Assembly (NCBI RefSeq): GCF_000003815.2 | Contig: NC_049982.1 | Span: forward strand, 18,591,534-18,655,533 | Direction of reading: 5' to 3' | Origin: Branchiostoma floridae | Lineage: Eukaryota > Chordata > Leptocardii > Amphioxiformes > Branchiostomatidae | Length of the DNA: 64,000 nucleotides | Made by a program: the position numbers and the translations under genes | Notes under the pieces: model-generated | Databases searched by the model: none | Told to the model about the DNA's origin: nothing | What the model saw: only the letters and a program-made list of their open reading frames with translations | Part shown: positions 38,383-50,500 of the stretch, piece after piece | Layout: each line of letters opens with the position of its first letter | Position numbering within the stretch: the stretch's first letter is position 1

Positions 38383-40749
38383 ATGGGTCTCACGTCCGAA
38401 GACAAGAGCGCAGTTTTGGATTCCTGGGCCAAGATGTCTGGTCCCACATTCCAAGACGCGGGTGAAAAGGTCTTCTTACTGTGAGTATGCACTTCTCAGA
38501 TGTTATCTAACGCATGTCTGACTCGATTTTGTAAAATCATGGGAGTTGCTGCTTTGGTGAGAAATTTGATGGCACGGAAGTGTTATGGCTAGGGTTGCTA
38601 ATTGTTGAATCTAAAAATTCCGTGTTCGAATCACTGACAAATCTCAATTGTGCTGTTGCTGCTGCAAGGGAAGCCCTTCCAGATGGGACATAAAGCCAGT
38701 TAAGCCGGGGGTCACTGGGGTAGCGTGTTTAAGGAAAGCCACACCTCGAAAGTTAACGATTCCACCACAATTACCGAAGAGGGATTGGAGTTCTTCATAT
38801 TGTGAGTGGACCGAACAGCCCGGCTCTACGCAGCTTGTATCTACTGTGCAATACTGTGTATTACGCCTCAAGGCGGTTTACTTGTTATACGAAACAAACA
38901 ACAAACAAACGAACAAACAAACGAAATCATGGCAATAAATATTAGAAGGCAAGCAAATGTGGAAAGTAATCCATTCAATCAAAGGATCACCTAAGCAGAA
39001 ATAAATAAAAAAAAGCAAATAAGTTTTAGATTGTTTGCAACATTTAACCAAAATCTCGTAGCCAGGACCGAAAGTTGCGGAGCAGTTATGGGCATAATAA
39101 TGTATTTCCGTTTATGCAAATTAGTAATTGGTGTGCATCATTTTCTATGGCGCACTCTCCCAGGCGCTGGTTTGTAACTCCGGAAATACAGAGGGGTTAT
39201 CCATTAACACGCCTAAATCATTTTTTTTATATGAAGACCTTTATTGTACAGTTTTGCCCAACCGAGCTAAGTACAGGTCACAACAAGTCAAGATACAAAG
39301 TATCACAAATCTAGTCTAACACAAAAGTTCGGCTTCTTCTCGCTTCTTGGTAATGGTGAAAATGTAGGACTGTATGGGTTTAGCTATTGTCGCTTTGTCA
39401 AAACGCATGAGAAATATAAACTTGTCAGTGCTACTCATATGTCTCAAATGAGGGAATCTACTTTCTATATAACTAAATAGAGTATTTCTATCATTGACAT
39501 ACATACCGCAATCAACAATGCAGTGCACTTCATCTTCTATCATTGTCTCCTTTATATTTAAATCTGCAGTCTCTTGAAGACCGACTCCACAAAGGCTTTG
39601 TTCCCGAAGTTCCGCGATATCCCGTACGACCAGCTGGCCGGCCATCCCGATGTCCGTGACCATGGTGGAAAGGTCTGATGTCTACTGAAATATTCTTACT
39701 GAGATGTTCTGATTCAATCTCCTGTACGTGTACACTTCACTATTGTAAAATAGTACCTACTTGGCCACTACTTAAAGATCTGTGCCATGAAAAGTAAATT
39801 AATGAACGCCTGGTTTACTTGGCATTACTTGATAACAAACACAAAAGTCCAATATCAATAGCCTTTCAATCAAGGCGGCTTTTAGCGAAAAATTAATGAG
39901 GTTGGTGTTTAGTACGAGACCAAAGTACACCTGTAAACGGTTGTGTCGCCATAACTTTATCTTGGACTTCATCAACGGTTAAGTAGCTATTCCATGTACG
40001 TCAATCATCGCCTGATTTCTTTTGGGTAAAGATAGGTAACAGATTGAATTGCCATATAGCGGGCCTCTGCATTGAACTTCTCAAACTCTACAAATCATAA
40101 TGATATTAATTTATATACTTGCTTAAACTACAAATTCTGATACGTTTGTACCCTGGTAGAGCGGTTTTAATCAGAATTGCAGAATAGTAATGCCATTGCC
40201 GTGAATGGCTCGAAAGGGCATTTCATAAGGTTAAGAGATCCCCTACATGACGTTGAACGGACATGTCGACAGGTGATGCAGGTATTGGATGACTTCATCA
40301 AAGGCCTGGATAACGGAGGCGACGGCGCCGTCCAGAAGGTGGGGCTCCTGCACAAGGGAGTGGGCGTGTCTCATGACAACATCAACGTGAGTGGAAATTG
40401 TTTGCGTTCCCCCCTCTCTAGCAATCTGTCCCACCTATCTATGCTTTCTAAGCCCGGTTATAGCCCCTCTAACAGTCTGTTTCACCTATGCTTCCTTACC
40501 CCGGCTTCCATTTCCATTCTTATTGCTTCTTATATATGTGGCTGTCTGCAGCGGATTTCATTATAGTTATGTCTTATACTTATGTGTAGCAAGTTACGTG
40601 TTGTGTCTTTAACCCCCTACACCCCCCCCCCCCAGCTGATGAAGCCAGTGCTGATGACCCTACTGGGAGAGCTGGGGTGCAGCAGTGCGGCAGGAGCCTG
40701 GGAGAACCTGTGGGCTCGCTTCATGGATGTGCACCGCACCTGCTACTGA
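38383..40749 (+). CDS. Globin with neuroglobin-type intron positions
   Basis: The coding exons are 38383-38480, 39570-39672, 40273-40386 and 40636-40749, giving 142 residues, the usual size of a single-domain globin. The start is MGLTSEDKSAVLDSW. CD1 Phe is in LFPKFRDIP, the distal E7 His in RDHGGKV and the proximal F8 His in GLLHKGVGVSHDN, so a heme-binding, oxygen-ligand protein is expected. The introns fall at B12.2 (phase 2), E11.0 (phase 0, between K and V of HGGK|VMQ) and G7.0 (phase 0, before LMKPVL). Vertebrate hemoglobin and myoglobin genes have only the first and last; the additional E11.0 intron is that of neuroglobin. The second intron contains a LINE remnant and the first a SINE-like copy. 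I see no signal peptide or myristoylation consensus beyond the plain MGLTS start. Confidence 0.93.
38575..38935 (+). mobile_element. SINE-like element in globin intron 1
   Basis: It starts with a weak tRNA-like head containing a B-box-like GTGTTCGAATC at 38622-38632, continues through a GC-rich body (GCAAGGGAAGCCCTTCCAGA) and ends in a simple AACAAAC tail at 38895-38930. Orientation and family are inferred from structure only. Confidence 0.5.
39230..39560 (-). mobile_element. LINE 3' remnant in globin intron 1
   Basis: On the minus strand a frame reads DEVHCIVDCGMYVNDRNTLF, then SYIESRFPHLRHMSSTDKF, and ends TKKREEAELLC with a stop at 39316. This Cys/His-containing end with a short helical tail is typical of the C terminus of non-LTR retrotransposon reverse transcriptase proteins. 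The sequence right of the stop (39230-39315) looks like its 3' UTR. The copy is 5'-truncated and abuts globin exon 2. Confidence 0.6.
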
Positions 40750-41501
40750 ACACCACTGAACCAAAAGGCACATTTAACGTTGTTACCTGAAACTTGTTCA
40801 GGCTCTCGGCGTTCAAATCATTGAGTAAACCTGTGACCGCTGCTGGATTTAGAGGTTACTATCTAGTGACATGCAAGGTTAGATATAGATTGCTACCATT
40901 GATTAATGTAATAAGAGTCAGAGGTGTCATGGCAATTATATTTTGATTGTCGGATTGTGAACTGGTCAGATCAGATAGGACTACTCCAGTGGTCTCCTGT
41001 AATAAGTCATGACTTGTCACGTTTGCAAACGACGCTTTACAATGAGATCACTAGAAGAAGATGTATTCTTCTACTAGATGAAATGACTACAATTTTGCTG
41101 TAGGTTTAAAGGAAACCGGAAAAGAAATCCTATCAGGACTTTTCTGGTGCATATTGAAAATAGAAAGGAGATAAAGAAATGATTAGCACGTCTGTTGAGA
41201 TTAGCAATATCAGTCCGCTGTGCCGTATGTCAGCCTTTCATGTATTATCATGTCTAGATGGACAAATCGTATTTTACAGCTATTAAATAAACTTGACTGG
41301 AGTAACCATGATACAGGACCACATCTGATAGATGTTTTAGAACTTGCAAGCAATAGTTGTCAACATCATTTTTTCTATAGGCATTTGGTCTTTTTAAAAC
41401 TACATCATAACGTAAATTACATTTACTCGAAACAATTGAAATGAATCCTATATCATTTAGATATAGGCACATCAGGTCCTCAAATCCTTACTGCTTACGA
41501 T

Positions 41502-41571
41502 AGTGTGTGTGCGTGTTTGAATGTGTGTGTGTGTTTGTGTGTGTGTGCGCGTGTGTGTGTCTTTGTGTGTG

Positions 41572-41611
<40 letters not shown>

Positions 41612-41632
41612 TTTGTGTGTGCCTATGTGTGT
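41502..41632. repeat. GT microsatellite
   Basis: Long GT tract with GTCTTT and GCCT interruptions that themselves recur. It is followed at 41635-41735 by a fragment of the same dispersed repeat as 60593-60785 (CCTGGATGGGTTACATTGAT). Confidence 0.95.
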
Positions 41633-41724
41633 TATATGTGGATGAAAGGAATACGTCAAGAAAGCCTGGATGGGTTACATTGATACTTGGTATGTATGTA
41701 GGTCTTGGTGTAGATGTGACCCCC

Positions 41725-41982
41725 CTAACGGATTCTTGGTGCATGACGTACGTGACGCATATGAACTTGATTAGGTTCTACTGACGAGCCACTGAAGTCT
41801 ATGCGTGCGCACACGAAATTTGAGCCGACACCATTCACGGCCGCCGTTGTCCAGGCCATGGTAGCCCTAATAGCAACCGCATTCCATGCAAACAAAAGCA
41901 AGGCAGTGTGGTAATAACAAGTGCACAGTACAAAGGTCAGCAATGTCCACAGGACCAGTGTGATAGCAGCTGGCCGTATCAT
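41725..41982 (-). CDS. Unrecognised short frame with a hydrophobic start (doubtful)
   Basis: The 85-residue frame begins MIRPAAITLVLWTLLTFVLC, which would suit a signal peptide or membrane anchor, and is a little more GC-rich than its surroundings. Its last codons overlap the dispersed repeat fragment, I found no splice partners, and I recognise no family. It may be a first exon or chance. Confidence 0.2.
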   Translation of the reverse strand: MIRPAAITLVLWTLLTFVLCTCYYHTALLLFAWNAVAIRATMAWTTAAVNGVGSNFVCARIDFSGSSVEPNQVHMRHVRHAPRIR

Positions 41983-42559
41983 TGGTGTGTCACGAAAGGT
42001 TAGTGAACATATCTAGTTGTTATGCAGAGACAGGAACATTGTCGCCTATGCTAAAATCCAGAGGTGAATAAAGGACCAGCAGTGGCCAGTCTTCTGGTGT
42101 TGATTGTAAGAAATACAAGCGCTGCCGCGAGATTTGTGACAACTATGGTAGGTCAATATTAGATTTCCCCGTTAAAATGCCTCCGACGAAGTTGGTACCA
42201 GTGCATAGTTGCATGCTAGCCTGGTCGTTAAATGTTGTTGTCCGTAGGACCCTGTTTGACTGGACAGCGACAGTAAACCATACTTAATGTGTGTAAGTAG
42301 TCAACAGGTGTAATATCAATAATAACACTTGTCACGTTTATTAGTGACGTACTGACATATGATAGAACATACGCTATGACACGCTGATACGCTATCACAT
42401 GGTGATCCAGGTACAGTTGATCAGGTCAATATGGAGGGTTTAGTTTAGAAATATTTACCCGCAACGCACATGTTTATTTTCCTTTAGTTACATTGTCTAC
42501 GTGTGATCTGTGTCTGAGGTTTCATAAGCGCAGCGACACGTCTAGCGGCAAAAATCACC

Positions 42560-45500
42560 ATGTACCGGTCATCATGTAAGACAGGTAAGATACAATAACT
42601 GTTCTTTGTGAAACATGCAGAACACTTTTGTATTGTATATTGCAGTCTTTCATGTTTATATGTTAGTTTTACAATTATAAAAAACCCTCAATTTGCCCTT
42701 TTAATCCAAGAACATATAGTATTCACAAGAAAATTACCCAAATGATGTTGTGGGTGTTTCCACAGGCCCCTCTGTGTTCCTCTGCCACGCTGGAGAAGAC
42801 AAGGACAAATTTGTGGAACCTCTATACAAAGCTTTAATAGCAAACGGTCTAAAAGCTGATGAAATCTTCTATGACAAATTCAGTATCCCTGCAGGTCAGG
42901 ATATCAAACGATATATAGAGTCAGCCATAGCTAATCCAAACCTACGGCTGGTTGTGATCGTTTTGAGCAGAAAACTCCTTTGTGAACACAAGCAATGGCC
43001 TAAAAGAGAATGTGAGCTTGCCCTGCAACATCGTAAGGAAATCTTTCCGATCTGGCTTGATAGCAACTTTGATTATGATTTTGATACGTTGGTCGGGAAG
43101 TACTCGCCAACATTGAAGGGTATAAGGGCACATCGTGTTACTTGTGACGGTCAAACGGGAATCGTTGACAAGAAAAACATACGAGATGTTGCAACTAAAA
43201 TGATCAGCGAATATGCCAAGACAACAAAACGTAGCAACACACCTTACGCAGGTATGTTTATCATTTTTTCATCGCTCCTAAAACAGAGTTTTGTGTGAAC
43301 TGATGTTATTGATATTCTGCTTTCGTTGAATTCGCTTTATAGAAACATGGCACTTTTGTTTTGTATACATTTATCTATTATATTTGTATTTGTTTTTTTT
43401 CTACTGTAATGAACTGTTTGCTCCCATCATTCTCATTACATGTAGGATGTGGTTTCTTGGCCATAGTTGTTGCCATCGCAGTACTAGTCATCGCAGTCAT
43501 TCATCATTTAATGCTTCCTAAAGGTAGTAACTCGTTTCACTTGAATACATACGCACTTGGTCTATCCGCAGTCGATGGTGCCTTACGGTGGAAATGGTAT
43601 CAAAGCCATAAATGAAAAAAAAATTAAACAACTAAACATATTGATAGCAAAACAAGATAGAGAGAATCCAGCCATTTAAAAACTTCTGTCAGATAAGTAT
43701 CGCTAAGTTCGAATAGTAGCAACTAGCAAGTGTACAGAGAAGGAAGTATTGCCTGCCAGGTGGCATCCATTAAAAGTATAAGAAATATATTTCCTCAAAT
43801 ACAGTTTTGGTAGCCTATTCGCAGCTAGTTAGTATCCAAATTCATATACGATTTAAGGGCATTCATTTTCTATCATAATGATCTTGCTTGTCGATGCTTC
43901 GGAGGAAATAGTTGGTATTACATTGAATCAGTAGAGTTCTTACATTCTATATCCAATGTTCTTTGTAGATGATCCAGACATCTTAAGTACGACAGCCTTT
44001 CTGAAAAATCTCTACAGCAGACGATACTCGTACACCCAGCCGTTGCCATGGAAACCGGGACTTCGCCTCGGACTTGCTGATGGGTACATCAACACACGAA
44101 TACGAAGAGAAGACGACAGAGGGCTCTTCAATACACCGGCAGAAGTCGTTACAACAAGTCAACTATTCAACTCACAGGAAAGATCACACAGAGGTAATGA
44201 GCTGAATCCGAGCAGGATTGCGGTTGAAGCAGAACCAGGAGGGGGGAAGTCAACGCTCTGTAGAAAGGTGGTAATAGATTGGGTGGAGGATAGAATCACT
44301 AGCTTTACACTAATGTTTCTGGTAGAGTTACGTCATTTTAATGGAAGTGTCGTGGATTCAATTTATGATCAACTTTTAGGAGATAATATAGACATCAGCA
44401 AAACGGTATTAATGGAGTACGTCAAAAATCATCAAGAGAAGGTGTGTTTCATACTGGATGGTTTTGATGAGCTACGTGCGGAGTATCAAAAGAAGTCTGA
44501 AATTCTAGAATTGATTAAAGGTGAGGTATTCTATGGTAGCACAGTCTTGGTAACGTCTCGCCCATCAAGACTTGGCAAAGTTCATAAAGATTTTGATGCG
44601 TTTTACAAAATAGTTGGTTTCAGACAAGACCAAACACACGAAATCTTTCGAGGATATTTCATTAATGATTCCAAGTCTGCGGCTGAACTCTCGGAAACAG
44701 TTGCAAACAACCTTTACCTGAAAGAAATCACAGAAAACCCGTTGTACGCACTTCTGATCTGTGTATTGTGGGAAGACAACAGACAGAGGCTACCTGAAAC
44801 CAAAGCTCAACTTTATGAAGAAATGGTCATAAGTATGACAAGGCGATACTGCGACAAATTTGACATTGAATATGATGGGAGGTCTTTTCCAGCTCATGTA
44901 GAAAGGTTGCTGCTTTTCCAGGGAAGGCTAGCATGGGAGGGATCGGAGATAAACAAGTTGGATTTTGACATGGGTATTGGGGAAGAAGAGAACAAAAATA
45001 AAAGAAAAGAAATGTTATCTCTCGGCATGATGGTCCAAAGAGAGACCGACTCAAGAACTAGCGGATATGGCTACGTAGCTTTTCTCCATCCAACGTTCCA
45101 AGAATTCATGGCTGCTTACTATATCCGCAATATGCTATATAATGAAGATACTTCCCTTACAGAAATATTGAACACAATTGTGCAAAGGGAGGATTTAGAA
45201 GGAATTCTTATCTTCTTGTGTGGCTTGTTTGGTGACCAGGCTGGACCGTTGCTTACAGGTTTTAAAAATGCCATCAACGAAAATGTCACAACAGGTAATG
45301 AAAGAAGTCTTGTCCGACGCTGTCTCGTCTGTCTGGGTGCCACCAATGTTGCTGATAGACTGGCAGGTATCGTCGCTCCTGCTATGCCAGAAGAAGTAGT
45401 CTGTGATTTTGACTATCAGTCTGTTGAATGGACAGAAGGGTTCCGTGGCTTTGTTCAGTTCCTAAAAAAGAATTCAGACGATTTTCTACGGAAGACATTT

Positions 45501-46388
45501 CGTTCTTTGGTTCTAGCATCTATTCACGGCGCACGTGTTCTAACCGCGGATATGTTAACACGCATCAAAGGTGTGTTACAAACAGCTACAGTTGTGGAAT
45601 CCCTCAAAGTGACTGGTTGGTGCATCCCCCCTCTCTCTAGAGACGACAACGCAGTCCTGAGATCACCTTTGGGAGATTTCTTTTCTGATGATAGCTTAAG
45701 AAAGATAGATATCACAGTTGTTAGCACAAATCTTGACGATAGCACAGCGATCGACCCTGGTTCTACAGGATGTATGAAACTTATTCACATACTGGACGAT
45801 TTAAGAAAAAAGAGAAATGTCAACGAAATTAGCATTTCTGTTTTATTGGCATCAGCAACATCCTACTGTGATGCACTGTCACGACTGCTCCGAAGTCAAA
45901 CCTCCCTGAAGTCATTTACATTGGACGTGGCGACATTTCACAGGAATACACAAGGATGTCATGATTTTCATGTCATGTTAGATGCGATAAAGAACCACGA
46001 GTCCATTCATTCTGTTTCCCTTACACAACCAGCTAAGGTAAACCTTCCCGAGGGTACATTGGTACACAATGCATCCGCTATGTTGATTTCTATTGCTCAG
46101 TGCATCCATGAGAATGGAATTCTTAAGTCTTTTGTTTTTAACATCTGGAATTGCCCCTCCTCATGCAGTAGGGTTGCCCTGATGGAGCTATCGGAAGCCA
46201 TCCGAAGTAACCACATTCTGGAAGAGCTAATAATTGTTGGTATTCCTCTGGACAACGAATCAGATCAGGACGTGGTTGATGACATTATGAGAAATAAACC
46301 ATCCACTATGAAGACACTTGAACTTGGGATGAGAGCATATTCGAAATTCGGCCGATTGCTTGAGTCACACACATTGCTTCAGACTTAA
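42560..46388 (+). CDS. TIR - transmembrane - NACHT protein (NLR-like)
   Basis: The exons are 42560-42584, 42766-43251, 43446-43523 and 43969-46388, all joined by phase-1 introns, giving 1002 residues. A short leader (MYRSSCKT) precedes a TIR domain (about 10-165) with VFLCHAGEDK, FYDKFSIPAG and LVVIVLSRK. In WPKRECELAL a Glu (about 90) sits where SARM1-type NADase TIRs have their catalytic Glu. A 78-nt exon supplies one hydrophobic helix (about 174-192). One large exon then encodes a NACHT domain with Walker A EPGGGKST (about 285-292), Walker B FILDGFDEL (about 357-365), SRPSR, and the NLR winged-helix motif FLHPTFQEF (about 568-576). The C-terminal 350 residues are leucine-rich but carry no clean LRR consensus. 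NACHT proteins are STAND ATPases that oligomerise on sensing a ligand; here the output domain would be TIR. No signal peptide is seen, so topology is uncertain. Confidence 0.9.
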
Positions 46389-46582
46389 CATAAAGGTTGA
46401 TCCCGTGGTACAATCAGCCGACTAAATCAATATTAAGTGTTCCACAATGCTCATTTGCGACATGTGATTCATATCACGGAATATATTGTGGACGTATGGA
46501 TTGTTAGCGATTGCGATAATTGCATTTTATGGCATGAATGTCCCTTCACTATACCCTAATTGAACTTCCCTTTGTAAACAAC

Positions 46583-46588
46583 AATAAA
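46583..46588 (+). promoter_or_regulatory. Polyadenylation signal AATAAA
   Basis: The hexamer lies about 195 bases after the stop of the TIR-NACHT gene. Confidence 0.65.
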
Positions 46589-47552
46589 GTACCTATGTAT
46601 GCAAGTATACATCTGTCATTTCTTATCTTTGGATGATGTCTGTTGAAGCCATAGGATATCGGAAAGGTATGCATAATTGCCTTTAACTACCCTGGTAGTA
46701 TCCATTATCAGTTAAACCAATCGATGAAGATACTTTTACTTAGAGTGCGCATGTGCAAGAGAGATTCCACTAGCTAGGGCAACTTTTGGCGCAAGCTCGC
46801 CCTGGCCAATATCAGGACTTCGCGAGAGCACCGTTAATTAGAAAGGGGGCGGCCTAACATCGAACAGATCGATTATCAACAAGATTCTATTCTACAAAAG
46901 ACTGGTGCATGTAAGGTATTACAAACCCAGACGCATTTTAAAGATACAAATCTTTCAGTGGTACATTTTGGCGTGTGAGTATACCTATTCAGTATTACCA
47001 CACGGATGTTAATCACGTGATTGAAAGTGAAGTGTACTTGACATGGTAAAACGGATGTTAGCAAACGCGATCGTTACTGGGGAACCACAGCTCGCTAATT
47101 TCTTACATTGATAGACTAGAAGTAGCGCTCTGCTTTTTTTGATAAAACAAAAATCATATATTTACTACAGACCATCATCCTAGTTAATAAAAAAATTGAA
47201 TTCTGATCATCATATCTACTGAGGATAAAAAATGACCCCCTTTGGCTCGAAATGGTTAATTCTAAATACATATCATAAGGAGCTTCCTTGCACACTGGAC
47301 TCGTTCAGCTGCCTTTTTTTAGCCGAAAATGAAGATAATTGGTTTTTACGGTTCTAGAGCCACGCTGATACTCAAAATGTAACTTTATTCTACAAATAGT
47401 TGCCAAAACGCGGTATTGCTTCAAAATGCGATGAAAGTAGGCGCAAAGCGCTTTATGTTGTGATTGCATCGTTTGGTGAGTATTCAGTTTGCCCGATTTT
47501 ACACGTCAGCACTAGAAGTAAGATACGTGACGTTCTTAGTGCAAGATATAAC
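46589..47552. other. Intergenic region before the divergent ERGIC2 gene
   Basis: I see no gene. The frame open from 47400 is only an upstream extension of the ERGIC2 first exon; family alignment puts the start at the ATG at 47553. Confidence 0.6.
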
Positions 47553-50500
47553 ATGAGGCGACGGCTGCTCCAAGTACGCCGGGAGAGTGTCGGTTTGGTC
47601 AAACGTGTGGACGCCTTCCCCAAGCTTCCAGACGACTGCAGAGAGAAGAGCACCATAGGAGCAACTGGTGAGGAGATTCACTGAGTTTCAAGGCCGTCGT
47701 CTCATAACGTTATGTTATCATTTGTTCTGCGGGTAATTGATAATACCCTGCCGGGCTGAAATGTCGGGAGAACTGAAAACTATTGTACGTGTCTTTCGTT
47801 AACTTGTCGTTCGCCATTTCTTGACTAATTAGTTAGTCTTTGAGTATTCAGTTCGGGTATATATTATGCTACAGGCTAGATTCACGTGATAAAAATGATG
47901 TGTCAATGTAGTCAACACGTTTTCAACTTAAGGCATTGTACCTTCTTTCCAACATGGAGGTGGCATTGTAGAGCATAGACATGGCGAAATACTAAAATGT
48001 AATCTTTGTATTGATATCATACACGTGCACAGTGCTCTATCCAATGATCATCGTCCATTTCCAGTATCTCTTTTGTGCTGCGCCGTCATAGCTGTTCTTG
48101 TGACGTCAGAAGTGCAGCGCTACGGGCGAAGCGAAATTCGATATCAGTATGAAGTGGACAAAGAAATATCGGAGTAAGTTGCCACTGTAAGCCATATGCT
48201 GAACGTGATGGAAGCATGGGATCTCTAAAGCTAATGGTATTTGCACTTGAATCCCTTCAATACAATGTATTTTCAGATAAGTGAAAATATGGGATTCATT
48301 TTGACATTTTGTTTGTACAAAACGTTTTCCCTGCAGTTGCTGTTTTTCTAAACACATAAATGTAGACATTCTGTCTGAGCGTTATAAAAAATTATCAGCA
48401 CAAATTCAAATACCGGAGTATGATCCTAATTGATACGCACCAAAAATAAAAAAAGGGTACAAATATTATTAACAAAATATACAGTTAATGGTTGGTAACA
48501 TGATAGAATAATCTTTTGCTCAGATGTTGACTTTTGTGTATTGCAGGAAGCTGAACATCACTGTAGACATCACTGTGGCAATGCCGTGCGAATGTACAAA
48601 CTCATGGCAACTTTGATTTTTTTTTTATCTCCAAGTGTTGTTTGTATACGATAAAGTTCCAACTGCAGCTTGTTCATATTTCATGATATTTGCAATTTTC
48701 CATAATTTTCCGCGTCCAGTAAACTTAAATCTAATCATTTTGTCCTTCTTTATTCAGACGTAGGTGCTGACGTCACCAATTCCCTTGGCCATTATTGGTC
48801 TTTACGGGATCAGATGACGTACTTCGAGTTGACAGAAAAACAGAAGAAAGAACAAAGGTGAATTTCTATTATCCTGAGATCAACCACTAGTATCTTTGAT
48901 AAAAGTACCCATGTCGTTCCATTACCCAATAACACCATACATGCGTTCAGAAAACTGCAATCTGTGCGAAGAGAAATCAACGCAAAGAGGTCGTTGAGAG
49001 ATGTCATCCTCCAATCAGGACTTGACACGTCACGGACGATCATCAGGTATGGCTCAATGTGAACTGTCATGGCTCGGTGTCAAGTCAGTAGTTGGTATTA
49101 GAGGGTGATTATCTAGCTCTTCTTGGGGCATACATACTACTATTGTATAAAACGTCTGACCTTCTTAATAAAAGTGAGTTTCCATATTACATAACCCATG
49201 AGTAACATGTATCGTACATTGAACACACTCCACTCCAAGGCACGACCACAAAACCCTGTACAAGAAACAAGTGGACGCGTGTCGCTTTCATGGGCAGCTG
49301 GAAATTGACAAGGTAAGGATTTATTATGACATTTATTTATATTCAAACCTCGTCTTCATTGTCGTCACAATTCCTGATGTTTCACAAAACTTGGGCTGAT
49401 GCTGATGATATGCCATCACAAATCTTAGAAAAACGGAAGAGTATACACATATAGATCGTCTTCCACATCCAACTATTAGTATCATTGATAATTAATGCTA
49501 TATTGCTATCGTTTCTGATGTGTAGGTTTCTGGAACACTTCACATTATGGCAGGAAGGTAGGTTTTCTTGACATTCATTTCCCTCATTACGACATGAAGT
49601 GTAATGTTGCAACTGCAGTTTCATTTACATATTTGATAATACATTTAAGAAATAACAGCTCAGAAAACTCTTCTTAATTTCATTACCTTAAGGCAGCACA
49701 GTATAACAATTTAATTTCTCCCATGTAAAAAAAAGACTATAAAAAGTCTTGATGAAATGCCAAGTTTCAGTCCAATAGACACCTTTGAAACTGTGGGAAT
49801 AATGGCTGAGTTGAATTGCAGGTCTATCCAGCACAGTTCAGGACACAACCACTACCTAGCACCAGACTTACTGCAGAGCGACAAACGTATGTTATTACAA
49901 AACCCAAAGATTTGATGCAACATGCAAGAGGACTGCATTTGTCACTGACCACATCTGTGTATTGCAATCTACCTCAGAGAATGACAAAAAGATAAACCAT
50001 ACAGATGCAGATTCATATTCTTAATATAACGATTGAATTATCAAAGAACTTACGTATTGTGTGATTATAATTCAAACACTAGTACTGTCATGTTACAATT
50101 GATACCATTGATAGTTTAAAAAGCTGGACCAGGAGTCATATTTTGAAAGATGTTTAGCAAAGACATTTGGTAAGTGCTATTCCAACTTCACATTACGCAT
50201 CTTTTACTCCTTGCACACACCTGTGACGTACAACTTCTCCCACCGTATTGACCTGTTGTCTTTCGGTGCCCTCACACCCGGCATTCTCAATCCTCTGGAT
50301 GGTGAGGAGAAAAATACACATACTGGTGCGTGGGACTTTGGTTATGTCCAGAAGCTATGAAATGTTGTATTCCTTTCAGAACTCCAGCATGTAGAAACAG
50401 TTACTTCACAGTATATGGCACCTCATGATCTCATGATGAGACAAGTCTTCTAGATCTGTATTGAGCAGTTAGTGAAGAAACTTGTAGAGAAGTGATAAAA

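Larger units (their letters stand above)
40750..42559. other. Intergenic region between globin and TIR-NACHT genes
   Basis: It contains the globin 3' UTR, with a possible AATAAA at 41286-41291, a GT microsatellite, a fragment of the hairpin-ended dispersed repeat family, and one minus-strand frame of unknown value (41725-41982). No other coding signal is seen. Confidence 0.6.

Noticed and set aside
47400..47552. Upstream extension of the ERGIC2-like first exon
   Set aside because: Family members start with MRR; the ATG at 47553 fits that exactly, and the upstream residues resemble nothing.
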